NCBI GenBank assembly: GCA_028284445.1 | Contig: JANQRS010000052.1 | Location: 82,660-146,659 of the forward strand | DNA from: Calditrichia bacterium | Lineage (GTDB): Bacteria > Calditrichota > Calditrichia > RBG-13-44-9 > J075 | DNA: 64,000 nt | Reading direction: 5' to 3' | Part shown: one piece after another, positions 55,876-64,000 of the stretch | Layout: every line of letters starts with the position of its first letter | Numbering within the stretch: the first letter of the stretch is position 1 | The notes under the pieces: model-generated | Told to the model about the DNA's origin: nothing | The model's input: the letters and a program-made list of their open reading frames with translations, nothing else | The model's database searches: none | Position numbers and translations under genes: made by a program

Positions 55876-58800
55876 ATGCGACTTCGATTTCTACCGGGAT
55901 GGATTCTCTGTTTGTTGTTCCTGCTGCTTCCGCTGAAGCCTCTCCCGGCGCAATCTTCCAATCCGCTTCGCAAATTGCCGAAAGAATTTCTAAAGGGTAT
56001 TGCTGCTGCCGATTTTCAAAAAACATCTGCTCTTGAATACCTGCCTTTTACTGCCCTTGAATTACCCAGAGACCATCTCGCTGCCGGATTATCGCGGCCA
56101 CGCCTTATTCGCTCAACTGATATTCACAGGGCGCGTGCGCAGCTTTATCGTGAACCTTATATGCAGTGGCATCGACTATTGATTTCTCAGGTCGAACGTT
56201 TTACCAATGGTTCTGCCAGGCTGCCGGAACCGATTGTGCGGCGGGCTGAGGAAATCAAAACGCTGGCTTACCTGTATCACCTTGAAGAAGACGATCTATA
56301 TCGGGATGCAGCGATTGAATTGCTGCGACAAGTGCCGGAGCCGCCTGTCATCATCAACCTTGAAGGGGGCCGCAATACCAGCGGCTGGGGAGACTTTCTG
56401 CAAAGCGCTCAGGCATTGGTGCCGATTTGCGTGGCCGTCGACTTGCTTTACGAGGACTTGGATCCCGACTTGTTGATGCAACTGCGAACGCGAATAAGCG
56501 GCGTGGCTGCCCAATTGCATAATTCGCTGATTTATACGACTGGCAATAATCATATGACGGTAATTGCTGTTGCCCTGTTGGCTACAGCAATGATCGAAGA
56601 TAATCCGGAAATGTTCTCTGCGCTTACGCGTCAGGATTTGTGGCAGCAGGGCTGGTATTCCTTGTCACAAGGATTAGGACTTATCGCGCCGGACGGCGGA
56701 TATGCCGAATCTGTTTATTACGGTCATTTTATTATGAGTTACTTGTCGCCCTTTAGCCTCTACCTGGAGAATGTTACCGGAGCCAGGCTTTTCCAGCATC
56801 CGGTTCTGCAGCGGCATATTAACTGGCTGATAGCACACGATAAAGGGAGCGGTAGATACAGCGGATTCGACGATGCCTTTCAAAGAGACTTTTTGATTTT
56901 GCCGCCCATTATTCGACAATCGTCACAACAGCGAAATTGGACTGCTTACTGGCAATCTCTCCCGGAACTGCAGGGGCCGCAAAGAAACCTGGTAGAGGCG
57001 TTTACGGCTTTCGAGTTTCGGCCCGAGTGGCGCGAGAGCGATGAAGACCCGGTTCAGTTCTTTGTGGAGTCCGGCGATGTTGTTTTTCGTGACCGGCAGT
57101 TGAATCCCAATTTTCATGCGACGTTTCTGAGCGAGAGAGAAGAATGGTTCGCCGCTCGCCATGAGCATGTTGATCCCTTTTCGTTTGAAATCAGTGCTTT
57201 TGGCGAAGACTTTATTGTCGATGCCGGCTATGGACGCGGCACAGATGACGTGAATCGGGCATTTTATCTCTCTCCGGAGGCGGGCAACGGCATCCTTGTT
57301 GATGGATATGGGCTTTATAGAAATCCGATCTGGGGTGATCCGATCAGCAGTGAAATGACGTACTTCCAGCGCACCCCTCGCGCCGCCATGGCCACGCTGC
57401 GACATGATATTGCCGATGTGCGCTTACAGCGCAAATTGTATTTCATCGATAATCAATATTTGTTGATGATTGATGCCTTTCGCGGTAATGAAGCGCATGT
57501 TATTGGCCTGAACATGAACTTTCGGGGACGCTTGTTACGTCAGAATGCCGATCGCCTGCAATTGCAGCAGGGTGCTGCGGTGCTGGATGTTTTGACCCTG
57601 GGCAGTGTCTCCAATGTTCGACTACGTGAAAATAGCGCATTGTTCACCATTCCGCGTGGGGTTAGCGAAGTGAGATCCCTGCAGTTGGAACAGGAGAGCG
57701 CTAAAGAAGGTGTGTTTCTGACCGCCTTTTTCCCCGGCCAAGACGCTGCATCCGCTGCAATCACTCCTCAGGCTGTTTCCGGACAGGGAGCTGTTTATAG
57801 CTTCAACCGCGAAGATGGCCGTGAGGTGGAAATTGCCGTTAATCGCGACATAGGGATGTCCAGTGGCCGCTGGCGCAGCGATGCACAGGCGCTTTGGGTT
57901 GAGTATCAACAGGGCGCTGATCTAAGTGGCTTGCTGCTGATTAATGCTACGTATTTCCACGATGCCGAGATCAGCATTGAATTCGATTTACCGGCGACGA
58001 TCTTCCTTGAACGCGATGATCTTGGGTGGTATGGGCAATTGGAAGCAGATCCGGGGCAGCATCGCCAGCTGCGGCTGCTAGGCGTTGACGACATTCCATT
58101 TCGCCTCAATCGCCAGGTCATTTCCTCTGATGTTCGAACGGCTGACGGGAAGCGCCTGATCAAATTGCTGGGTGGCGGCGACATTCAGATTGGCGCCGTC
58201 CGCGCGCCAAAAGCCATTTTGAGACATCACCCTGAGGCGGATATGCTTCAATGGCTGGGGCAGCAGGCTGATAGTCGCCGTTCCTATCAATTTGCCTCGG
58301 AATACCAGCGGCAAATTGTTCGTAATCAGATCACCCGCCGCACGTTTAATGGATTTCTCAATGGAATGTCTCATATCAGTGAGCAGTTTTTCGGAGACGA
58401 CAATCTTATGCGCAACGCCGTATTTATCGCCAGCGGCTTATTGGAGGCAAGCTATGATCGCAATGCCGCATCCACATTTATCCCGCGGATACCGCATCGC
58501 TATCAGTTTGGTATGCAGGCCGGTGATGCACGCTTGGCAATCCGCGAAGACGGCACATTTTCTTCTTCCGGCATTGACCTGCGCCGTCTCGATGTGACAG
58601 CTTCGTTGCCGGATCATCGGCGCGTCTCGTATCGTCTGGGACGCTGGTATGAGGGACATCAAAGTCACGAGTTCCAACTGCTTACCGCTACAAATGCCGG
58701 AGGGTATTTTAAAACCAGCCGAAACAGTCAATTCAGGCAGTCTGCTCTCGGTGTAGATGTTCGGGTCGGTGCCTTGCATTTCCAGCCGGGATATCATTGG

Positions 58801-59724
58801 CGTGACGGTGGTGGTGATAATTTTGCTTATCTCAACTGGCAATTGCATCGCTGGCGAGGGAGTATCTTCAGCACTGTTGCGGATGGAGACCGGGAGACCC
58901 GGCAGGAATTGTCTGCATTTGGGCGAGATTGGCAGTTGTTTCTGGCGGGTGAGCAGCGGACTCGCCGGAACTATCAAAATTATGTTGCAGATGCCGGCAA
59001 ACGCTTTGGCGAGTCCTGGCGTTTCCTCGCGGGCAGCCGGATCGCACGTGAAGGCGATTGGCGATGGCAGCACGCATATACGGAGCTCTCTAAGCTTGGC
59101 AAGCGTATCTATTTTCGTGGCCGGCTCGAGCGAAATCTTGGGAACTGGCGGGAATTTCTTTATGCATCCTTCCGAAGTGCTTCGCAGCGCCTCGTCGCCT
59201 TTGCAGATCTCAGCGGCTTTCGATTTAAGCGCCGGAATCAACTGGAAGCGTACTGGTTAAGGCGGCTGGGCGGAAGGCGGCAAATGCAACATCGTATCCG
59301 CTATCGTTACGGCATAGATCAAGGCCGCTTCCTGAATACGGTTTCGCATCAATTGCGATTGCCCCTGGCGGCACATCTCAATTGGCAACCGGTTTTCCAG
59401 TATCAATTACCTGCAGATGAGTTTTTACTATGGTGGGGGAGCGGCCTGACTTTCGGAGAGCGGCAAAACACCTGGATTCAGTTTATACACAATCGGGGTG
59501 CTGGAAAGTCTCGGGTGAATTACGAAGTGGCGACGGAGCTGTTCTCGACCACAAAAAGTAGGGGATTGCATCTTTGGTGTCTTTTGGAACATGAAGGAAA
59601 GCGTCTGCAGCAGGCCGAATTTCGTTTGCAACCATTGGGCGCCTGGTACCAACCGGGCATCTACTATGCGTATAGCCGTAACGGGGATCGGCGATTAGAG
59701 GGACATCTTGTTCTACGTTGGTAG
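55876..59724 (+). CDS. Heparinase II/III-like polysaccharide lyase fused to an outer-membrane-barrel-like domain
   Basis: 1282 aa. Signal peptide (FLPGWILCLLFLLLPLKPLPAQ), then an alpha/alpha toroid (about 60-380) with TGNNHMTVIAVALL (about 222, Asn/His of the lyase groove) and PDGGYAESVYYGHF (about 273, catalytic Tyr). The heparinase II/III beta-sandwich follows (about 400-720) with ARHEHVDPFSFEISAFG (HxH-x-D metal/active-site strand, about 428). After about residue 850 the sequence becomes regularly alternating aromatic/polar strands and ends LRW, as in outer-membrane barrels. ATG 55876 lacks a good Shine-Dalgarno but gives the signal peptide. Degradation of acidic polysaccharides is inferred. 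Confidence 0.75.
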   Translation: MRLRFLPGWILCLLFLLLPLKPLPAQSSNPLRKLPKEFLKGIAAADFQKTSALEYLPFTALELPRDHLAAGLSRPRLIRSTDIHRARAQLYREPYMQWHRLLISQVERFTNGSARLPEPIVRRAEEIKTLAYLYHLEEDDLYRDAAIELLRQVPEPPVIINLEGGRNTSGWGDFLQSAQALVPICVAVDLLYEDLDPDLLMQLRTRISGVAAQLHNSLIYTTGNNHMTVIAVALLATAMIEDNPEMFSALTRQDLWQQGWYSLSQGLGLIAPDGGYAESVYYGHFIMSYLSPFSLYLENVTGARLFQHPVLQRHINWLIAHDKGSGRYSGFDDAFQRDFLILPPIIRQSSQQRNWTAYWQSLPELQGPQRNLVEAFTAFEFRPEWRESDEDPVQFFVESGDVVFRDRQLNPNFHATFLSEREEWFAARHEHVDPFSFEISAFGEDFIVDAGYGRGTDDVNRAFYLSPEAGNGILVDGYGLYRNPIWGDPISSEMTYFQRTPRAAMATLRHDIADVRLQRKLYFIDNQYLLMIDAFRGNEAHVIGLNMNFRGRLLRQNADRLQLQQGAAVLDVLTLGSVSNVRLRENSALFTIPRGVSEVRSLQLEQESAKEGVFLTAFFPGQDAASAAITPQAVSGQGAVYSFNREDGREVEIAVNRDIGMSSGRWRSDAQALWVEYQQGADLSGLLLINATYFHDAEISIEFDLPATIFLERDDLGWYGQLEADPGQHRQLRLLGVDDIPFRLNRQVISSDVRTADGKRLIKLLGGGDIQIGAVRAPKAILRHHPEADMLQWLGQQADSRRSYQFASEYQRQIVRNQITRRTFNGFLNGMSHISEQFFGDDNLMRNAVFIASGLLEASYDRNAASTFIPRIPHRYQFGMQAGDARLAIREDGTFSSSGIDLRRLDVTASLPDHRRVSYRLGRWYEGHQSHEFQLLTATNAGGYFKTSRNSQFRQSALGVDVRVGALHFQPGYHWRDGGGDNFAYLNWQLHRWRGSIFSTVADGDRETRQELSAFGRDWQLFLAGEQRTRRNYQNYVADAGKRFGESWRFLAGSRIAREGDWRWQHAYTELSKLGKRIYFRGRLERNLGNWREFLYASFRSASQRLVAFADLSGFRFKRRNQLEAYWLRRLGGRRQMQHRIRYRYGIDQGRFLNTVSHQLRLPLAAHLNWQPVFQYQLPADEFLLWWGSGLTFGERQNTWIQFIHNRGAGKSRVNYEVATELFSTTKSRGLHLWCLLEHEGKRLQQAEFRLQPLGAWYQPGIYYAYSRNGDRRLEGHLVLRW

Positions 59725-59730
59725 TGCGGA

Positions 59731-60270
59731 TTAGTCGTCGAAAGGGAAAGGCGGTAGCTCGTCGGGACCTTCTTGCGGTGGATCTTCGCTGGGTGTTATG
59801 CCATTCTGATGATGAGTGCCATTTTGCGGCTGCTCGGTTTTACCGTTCTGCTGCGTTTCGTTGGTGATTGAATCGCCAGTGGCCAGTTCGCCATAATGTC
59901 CATTTACGCCATTGGGCGAAGTAATGTCTTCATAGAACATCTCTGCACCAATATTTTCGAAAATGTCATTCAGGGTAGCAATGTGGTGCTGTTGGAATAG
60001 ATTGTAGAGCGCTTCGTCGAGTGCTTCGTGTTCTGAACAGAACACGTGATTACCGTTATCCTTCAGTCCAACGAGATACTTCCCGTTGTAGACAGCCAAT
60101 ACTGTGCGGATATGGTCGGAGCGCAGGCCAAGGCTGTTCGAATCCCGATGAATCGTAAATTCGGCCGCTTTGTTGTCGGTGAATTTCCTCAGGGCGCGAT
60201 TGGCAAATTCCAGCTCCCTGGGATTGATAAGTGTGAAGTCAGATTGCGATTCCGCAGCATCTTTAAACAC
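59731..60270 (-). CDS. Uncharacterised protein with polar C-terminal tail
   Basis: 179 aa from a GTG start that has GAGGG 7 nt upstream. Residues 1-115 look folded (REFANRALRKF-like start, VLAVYNGKYLVGLKDNG, LNDIFENIGAEMFYED); the last ~60 residues are an Asn/Gln/Pro/Gly-rich tail (QQNGKTEQPQNG, PPQEGPDELPP). No signal or membrane segment. Convergent with the lyase gene, 6 nt apart. Not recognised. Confidence 0.65.
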   Translation of the reverse strand: MFKDAAESQSDFTLINPRELEFANRALRKFTDNKAAEFTIHRDSNSLGLRSDHIRTVLAVYNGKYLVGLKDNGNHVFCSEHEALDEALYNLFQQHHIATLNDIFENIGAEMFYEDITSPNGVNGHYGELATGDSITNETQQNGKTEQPQNGTHHQNGITPSEDPPQEGPDELPPFPFDD

Positions 60271-60805
60271 GGTGTTCCCTCAGACCTTTTTCAGTCACTT
60301 TCTACTAGTTCATCCATAAATTCCCTGAAAGTGATCGCATATACCTCAACCAGTTGACCTGTTTTGATCAACGTCACAATATAAATACCACAAATACCGC
60401 CTCAAGTCTTATGTGTCACTAATTTCTGACTTAAAGATTAAAAAATATGCAGGACAACGAAAAAAAATCATTTCGCCATCGCGTCGGCGGGTGTGAGTGA
60501 TAACGCGAGATTCTCTCAGTCGCATCAGGTTCTAATTGAACCTTGTGTTATGTAGTGCAAATCGCATACCAGTCATATTGGCCAGCGTTTTTCCCAAACT
60601 CGTATTGATTTATGCCACTTGTCGGTATGCAGACTTTGTTTCATGGAACAATTTTGCACACTCAGGCACTCATTTGACTTCCTTGTGTAAATGGAACCGG
60701 GAGAGGGTTTTGATGGTCAGATGCGGTCTGTCTTTAACAATCAATCATTCAGTCTCGGATAGGAAATGCATGAAAATGAAAATTGCAGGTATCTTGGAGG
60801 TTCAC
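60271..60805. other. 535-bp gene-poor region
   Basis: No ORF with coding character. It should carry the promoter of the 179-aa gene (minus) and of whatever transcript runs into the terminator at 60917-60957 (plus). I see no repeat or strong hairpin in it. Confidence 0.5.
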
Positions 60806-60886
60806 ATGTTGAGAAGATCTGTTAAAAGTAGACTGAAGAAAATCGAGAAAATAAGTGCTGTGGTGGGCTACAATATAGTGAGATGA
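60806..60886 (+). CDS. Possible 26-aa basic small protein
   Basis: MLRRSVKSRLKKIEKISAVV followed by GYNIVR: 26 residues, eight of them Lys or Arg, no acidic cluster. A perfect GGAGG sits 5 nt before the ATG and a strong terminator starts 31 nt after the stop, so a short dedicated transcript is likely. It may instead be an untranslated small RNA. Longer in-frame starts upstream (60536) lack a ribosome site. Confidence 0.45.
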   Translation: MLRRSVKSRLKKIEKISAVVGYNIVR

Positions 60887-60916
60887 TTAAATAGGGTTTT
60901 CCCCGTGCCATATCAG

Positions 60917-60957
60917 AAGGCGTCAGACTCTGGATCGAGTCAGACGCCTTTTGTTTT
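60917..60957 (+). terminator. Rho-independent terminator, plus strand
   Basis: AAGGCGTCAGACTC (60917-60930) pairs with GAGTCAGACGCCTT (60937-60950), one mismatch, then TTGTTTT. The U-tract is on the plus strand, so it ends a plus-strand transcript, though no large plus-strand gene precedes it. Confidence 0.85.
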
Positions 60958-61339
60958 AGATGATACGCTGTTGTTTCAGGTCCCATCGCCGGAAATCCTT
61001 ATTCCAGTAAAGGCAGTAGGTCATTCCGCTTTGCAACTGATAGGTGATTACTTCATCGCCGCTTTTATCGGTGTGAATGCTAATCCAGGCTCCACGAGAA
61101 TTGTCTGCCTCGTACCAATCCTCGGTTTTTGCACCAAGGCGATGCTGTGTCCACCGCGCCCGGTCTGCACTCAACTTAAAAATCAGGTTACGGTCACTGC
61201 CATTAACGATGTGAATGGCGGTTTCAGCAACTGTTCGCGCTTGCTGCACACGCGGTCCGTTTAACTGCGCATATTGACATGACTGCAGCATTAAACCACC
61301 CAGAATTACGATGACGAGAAATACTATATTTCTGCTCAT
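60956..61339 (-). CDS. Small lipoprotein of unknown function
   Basis: 127 aa. Lipoprotein signal MSRNIVFLVIVILGGLMLQSC (Cys 21), then a beta-rich domain (AIHIVNGSDRNLIFKLSADRARW, EDWYEADNSRGAWISIHT, TYCLYWN). ATG 61339 has GGGAG 6 nt upstream and is preferred to the longer frame. No family recognised. Confidence 0.7.
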   Translation of the reverse strand: MSRNIVFLVIVILGGLMLQSCQYAQLNGPRVQQARTVAETAIHIVNGSDRNLIFKLSADRARWTQHRLGAKTEDWYEADNSRGAWISIHTDKSGDEVITYQLQSGMTYCLYWNKDFRRWDLKQQRII

Positions 61340-61588
61340 AGCCCACTCCCATGAACTTTTGAAACTGCGGTGAAAGAATATCTCAATCCCCAATTGAGAT
61401 TTTTTAACTGCCTGATCATTTGAGGTATACAACGGGTTGGTGGTGTCGTGTATTAGAATAGAGCATTCGTGAAGAGCAAAATTCTCATTTTCAACCCTGA
61501 TTTTGAGACGCTTTGCGCTTTCCGGGTGTTTACATCACAGCAATGCCGCCCTTTCATGATTCAGGCTTTTCGCCTATATTCAGACAAT

Positions 61589-63832
61589 ATGAAAATTGCA
61601 GTGTTTATTTTTTGCCTGGGGTTATTCTCCCTGGTTTTGTCCTCCTGTGAGGACCCGTATGAATCAGAAAATTTGGGCGTGGATGAATTCCTGATCCAGG
61701 ATGACCTTCGAATAGAACTGGTTGCTGCCGAGCCATTGCTGGACTCTCCGGTAGCGATGGCATTTGACCCGAACAAAACTGGGCGAATTTGGGTGGTTGA
61801 ACTTCCCGGTTACATGCGTGATATCGACGGCAATGATGAACAGAAAGCCGATGGCCGAATTGTTGTCCTGGACGACCTGGATAGTGATGGCGTGATGGAT
61901 CAGCGAACTGTCTTTCTCGATAGTCTGGTCACACCGCGGACATTGGCCCATGTCTATGGTGGTCTTTTGTATTCTGAATCTACCAACCTCTGGTGGCAGC
62001 CTTTGCCTGTAGGATCTGGCGCCAGACAGCTGGTCGATTCGCTCTACGTGGTAGGGGGCAATATTGAACATCAGCCAAACGGCTTGTTTTACAATCTCGA
62101 CAATTGGATATACAGCGCGAACTGTAATGTTCGTTATCGGCGAATTGATGAACGCTGGCAGAAAGAGGTGACGACTTACCGCGGACAATGGGGACTCAGT
62201 GCGGATAATGCCGGGCGGCTTTTCTATAATAATAACGGAGTACCGGTTGCGGCAGATTTTGCCATGCCGAATCGCCTGACCGCAAATCGCTGGCAGAAAG
62301 TACGCTATGGCGAAGTCCAATTGTTAACGGATGACCGCAGGCTTTTCCCTATTCAGGCAACAGCTGTTAACCGTGGCTATCAGGACGGGGTTCTTGATAG
62401 CCTGGGCCGGGTGCGGGAATTCACTTCTGCCTGTTCACCGCTGGTCTTCTACGGCGACAAGTTACCGGCTGACTTCTACGGAGATGTGTTTGTCTGTGCC
62501 CCGGAAGCTAACCTTGTGAAGCGCCTTCGAATTGTAGAAACTGGCGTTCGCTTACGGGCCGTTCAAGCCTACGAAGGAGCGGAATTCCTTATTTCCCGGG
62601 ACGAGAGTTTTCGCCCGGTAAATCTTTACAATGGGCCGGATGGGGCGCTGTATGTGCTGGACCTTCGCAAAGGCGTCATTCAGCATCGCGCGTATATGAC
62701 GCACTACCTGCGCGACAAAATTCTTCAGCGTGGCCTGGATAAGATTAACGGCAAAGGACGCATTTATCGAATTTCAGGCAAGCTAGGTTCTATTACTCAA
62801 CCTGAATTGGCCGACTTTGGCTCGGAAGACTGGCTGGATGCCTTGCAGAGTCGCAATGGCTGGTTGCAGCGACTCGCGCAAATGCACATTCAGCAAATTG
62901 CCGGAGATACGCTTGGTGCAGAGATTCTGGAGGTGGCCCTTAACCCATCGAAGCCCTCGACCCAAATCGCCGCATTGTGGTTGATGCAAGGTCTGGGCAT
63001 TTTGAACGGCGATGCCATGTTGAGGGTACTTGAGAAAAGCCCGTCGCCCAAGGTGCTTGGACAGCTGATCTTGCTGGCTGCCGAGCTGCCGGAACTGGAG
63101 AGGGGCAAGAGAAATAACATTTTTGAGCAAGGCTTTGACCGACAGGACCCGTCGATTGATTTTCATCTGCTGCAGGTGCTCGGCAGCTATTCCGACCCCC
63201 AATTGGTCAATATGTGGCGAACGCTGGCCCTCAGGCATCGCAATGATCCGGTATTCGTTGAGGCGGCAATTAGTAGCATTGAGGGACGTGAAGCACAATG
63301 GCTGTCGGCTTTGCCTGCTCGACCGGCAGATTCCTTGACCAGCTTTCTTGGCGCTGCAGCCTCAAATGCCCGTCAGTATTCGAGTCAATGGTCGGCTCTG
63401 CCGACGGCGACTTTTCGTGATGACCGAACCAATGGCATGGTCAAATACAATCAGCTCTGCGCGAGTTGTCATGGACTGGACGGCAAGGGCAAAGCCGAAT
63501 TGGCCCCGCCACTGGTTGGTTCGCGCTATTTGGATGATGCTGTTGATGAATCCGTTTTGATTTTACTACACGGTCTCGAAGGTCCGTTAACCATCGCCGG
63601 AAAGCAATATGGATTTAATCAGGCCATGCCCGGATTTAAGGACAATAGCATGCTAAGCAACCGGGATATTGCCGATATCCTCATTTTTGCCCGGAATGCC
63701 TACGGCACAGACGCATGGCAAATAACAGAAGAACGCGTCAGTGAATTGAGGGCACTGACAGTGGAGCGGCAGAAAATGTTCACAGTGCCGGAGTTAAAGC
63801 AATTTGTGGATAAGTTAGAGAATGGAGAATAG
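61589..63832 (+). CDS. Propeller/heme-domain lipoprotein (PVC-type CxxCH protein)
   Basis: 747 aa. Lipobox LVLSSC at the end of the signal (Cys 20). Residues about 30-410 form a sugar-dehydrogenase-like six-bladed propeller (AMAFDPNKTGRIWVVELPGYM, GRIVVLDDLDSDGVMD, NGPDGALYVLDLRKGVIQH). A helical HEAT-like region follows, then a C-terminal cytochrome c (CASCHGLDGKG, about 623; Met ligand in QAMPGF). This order is that of the membrane-bound dehydrogenase/PVC-type heme proteins. It would pass electrons from an unknown substrate to a respiratory acceptor. Confidence 0.8.
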   Translation: MKIAVFIFCLGLFSLVLSSCEDPYESENLGVDEFLIQDDLRIELVAAEPLLDSPVAMAFDPNKTGRIWVVELPGYMRDIDGNDEQKADGRIVVLDDLDSDGVMDQRTVFLDSLVTPRTLAHVYGGLLYSESTNLWWQPLPVGSGARQLVDSLYVVGGNIEHQPNGLFYNLDNWIYSANCNVRYRRIDERWQKEVTTYRGQWGLSADNAGRLFYNNNGVPVAADFAMPNRLTANRWQKVRYGEVQLLTDDRRLFPIQATAVNRGYQDGVLDSLGRVREFTSACSPLVFYGDKLPADFYGDVFVCAPEANLVKRLRIVETGVRLRAVQAYEGAEFLISRDESFRPVNLYNGPDGALYVLDLRKGVIQHRAYMTHYLRDKILQRGLDKINGKGRIYRISGKLGSITQPELADFGSEDWLDALQSRNGWLQRLAQMHIQQIAGDTLGAEILEVALNPSKPSTQIAALWLMQGLGILNGDAMLRVLEKSPSPKVLGQLILLAAELPELERGKRNNIFEQGFDRQDPSIDFHLLQVLGSYSDPQLVNMWRTLALRHRNDPVFVEAAISSIEGREAQWLSALPARPADSLTSFLGAAASNARQYSSQWSALPTATFRDDRTNGMVKYNQLCASCHGLDGKGKAELAPPLVGSRYLDDAVDESVLILLHGLEGPLTIAGKQYGFNQAMPGFKDNSMLSNRDIADILIFARNAYGTDAWQITEERVSELRALTVERQKMFTVPELKQFVDKLENGE

Positions 63833-63852
63833 AGATTGGAGATTAGAGACTG
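63818..63852. repeat. Heptamer array overlapping the stop codon, 5 units
   Basis: GAGAATG, GAGAATA, GAGATTG, GAGATTA, GAGACTG in exact register. The first two units code the last residues and the TAG stop (63830-63832) of the heme-protein gene. Confidence 0.8.
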
Positions 63853-63914
63853 GATACTTGAATGTGATTCGAATAGGTCTTGTGGCAAATACCTCTTTTA
63901 GTAGTTTCGCTTCC

Positions 63915-64000
63915 AAGCATCAAGCATCAAGCATCAAGCATCAAGCATCAAGCATCAAGCATCAAGCATCAAGCATCAAGCATCAAGCATCAAGCATCAA
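63915..64000. repeat. Heptanucleotide array AAGCATC, at least 12 perfect copies
   Basis: Twelve perfect units plus two bases up to the window edge, so the true length is unknown. It lies 82 nt after the heme-protein stop codon. Confidence 0.97.

Noticed and set aside
58438..59241. 267-aa minus-strand ORF
   Set aside because: Antisense to the barrel half of the lyase fusion, no domain and no Shine-Dalgarno; a shadow.
60536..60886. 116-aa ORF including the small basic peptide
   Set aside because: The upstream 90 codons have no ribosome site and look random; only the last 26 codons are supported.
61664..62320. 218-aa minus-strand ORF
   Set aside because: Opposite the propeller/heme lipoprotein; no coding signal of its own.

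Overview
The window looks like chromosomal DNA (about half GC by eye) from a free-living, probably uncultured bacterium of the FCB superphylum, for example a Calditrichota/KSB1- or Ignavibacteria-like lineage. Three large exported proteins (10095-12275, 25326-27689, 52600-55572) end in FlgD-like/type IX sorting-like C-terminal domains with PNPFN-type motifs. Lipoproteins and outer-membrane barrels are common, and the men genes point to menaquinone respiration. Most genes have a clear Shine-Dalgarno (GGAGG-type), which argues against Bacteroidota proper. The phylum assignment is inference. I saw no tRNA, rRNA, transposase, phage gene or CRISPR array.

Layout. 1-9836: partial HD-domain (p)ppGpp hydrolase-like gene, voltage-gated K+ channel, a minus-strand pair of FN3 lipoprotein and outer-membrane protein, TPR protein-purD, and uvrB. 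9969-15475: octamer repeat array, exported BNR/propeller protein, mscS-like channel, M15 peptidase, class I aldolase. 15600-21320: PIN/AbrB toxin-antitoxin-like pair, glutamine amidotransferase, yceH-like gene, M48 lipoprotein protease, pseudo-receiver/DUF4388 protein. 21407-25224: FMN riboswitch and a complete riboflavin operon ribD-ribE-ribBA-ribH. 25326-34109: exported propeller protein, cupin, then a minus-strand group of unusual membrane-spanning proteins (an 86-aa protein, a zinc-ribbon/TM/TPR protein, and a 1265-aa pentapeptide/linker/TM/propeller protein). 34446-43049: transketolase, small proteins, malate dehydrogenase, and rocD-serA-like-pdxS-pdxT. 43249-52401: M28 peptidase, ubiE/menG-menF-SGNH-menD menaquinone cluster, a beta-hydroxyacid dehydrogenase and a TauE-like permease. 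52600-64000: M36 metalloprotease, a heparinase II/III-like lyase fused to an apparent beta-barrel, small proteins, and a propeller-cytochrome c lipoprotein.

How the genes work together. The riboflavin operon is complete from GTP plus ribulose-5-phosphate to riboflavin, under FMN control. PdxS and PdxT supply PLP next to a PLP enzyme (RocD). UbiE, MenF and MenD are three menaquinone steps. Much of the rest serves the envelope: secreted proteases, FN3 and propeller proteins, lipoproteins.

The most unusual items are the 28196-34109 trans-membrane protein group, the lyase/beta-barrel fusion at 55876-59724, and a recurrent set of degenerate heptanucleotide (7-bp) tandem arrays that sit directly against or overlap gene 3' ends (7659-7808, 37163-37197, 37306-37326, 43052-43079, 43151-43248, 63818-63852, 63915-64000).
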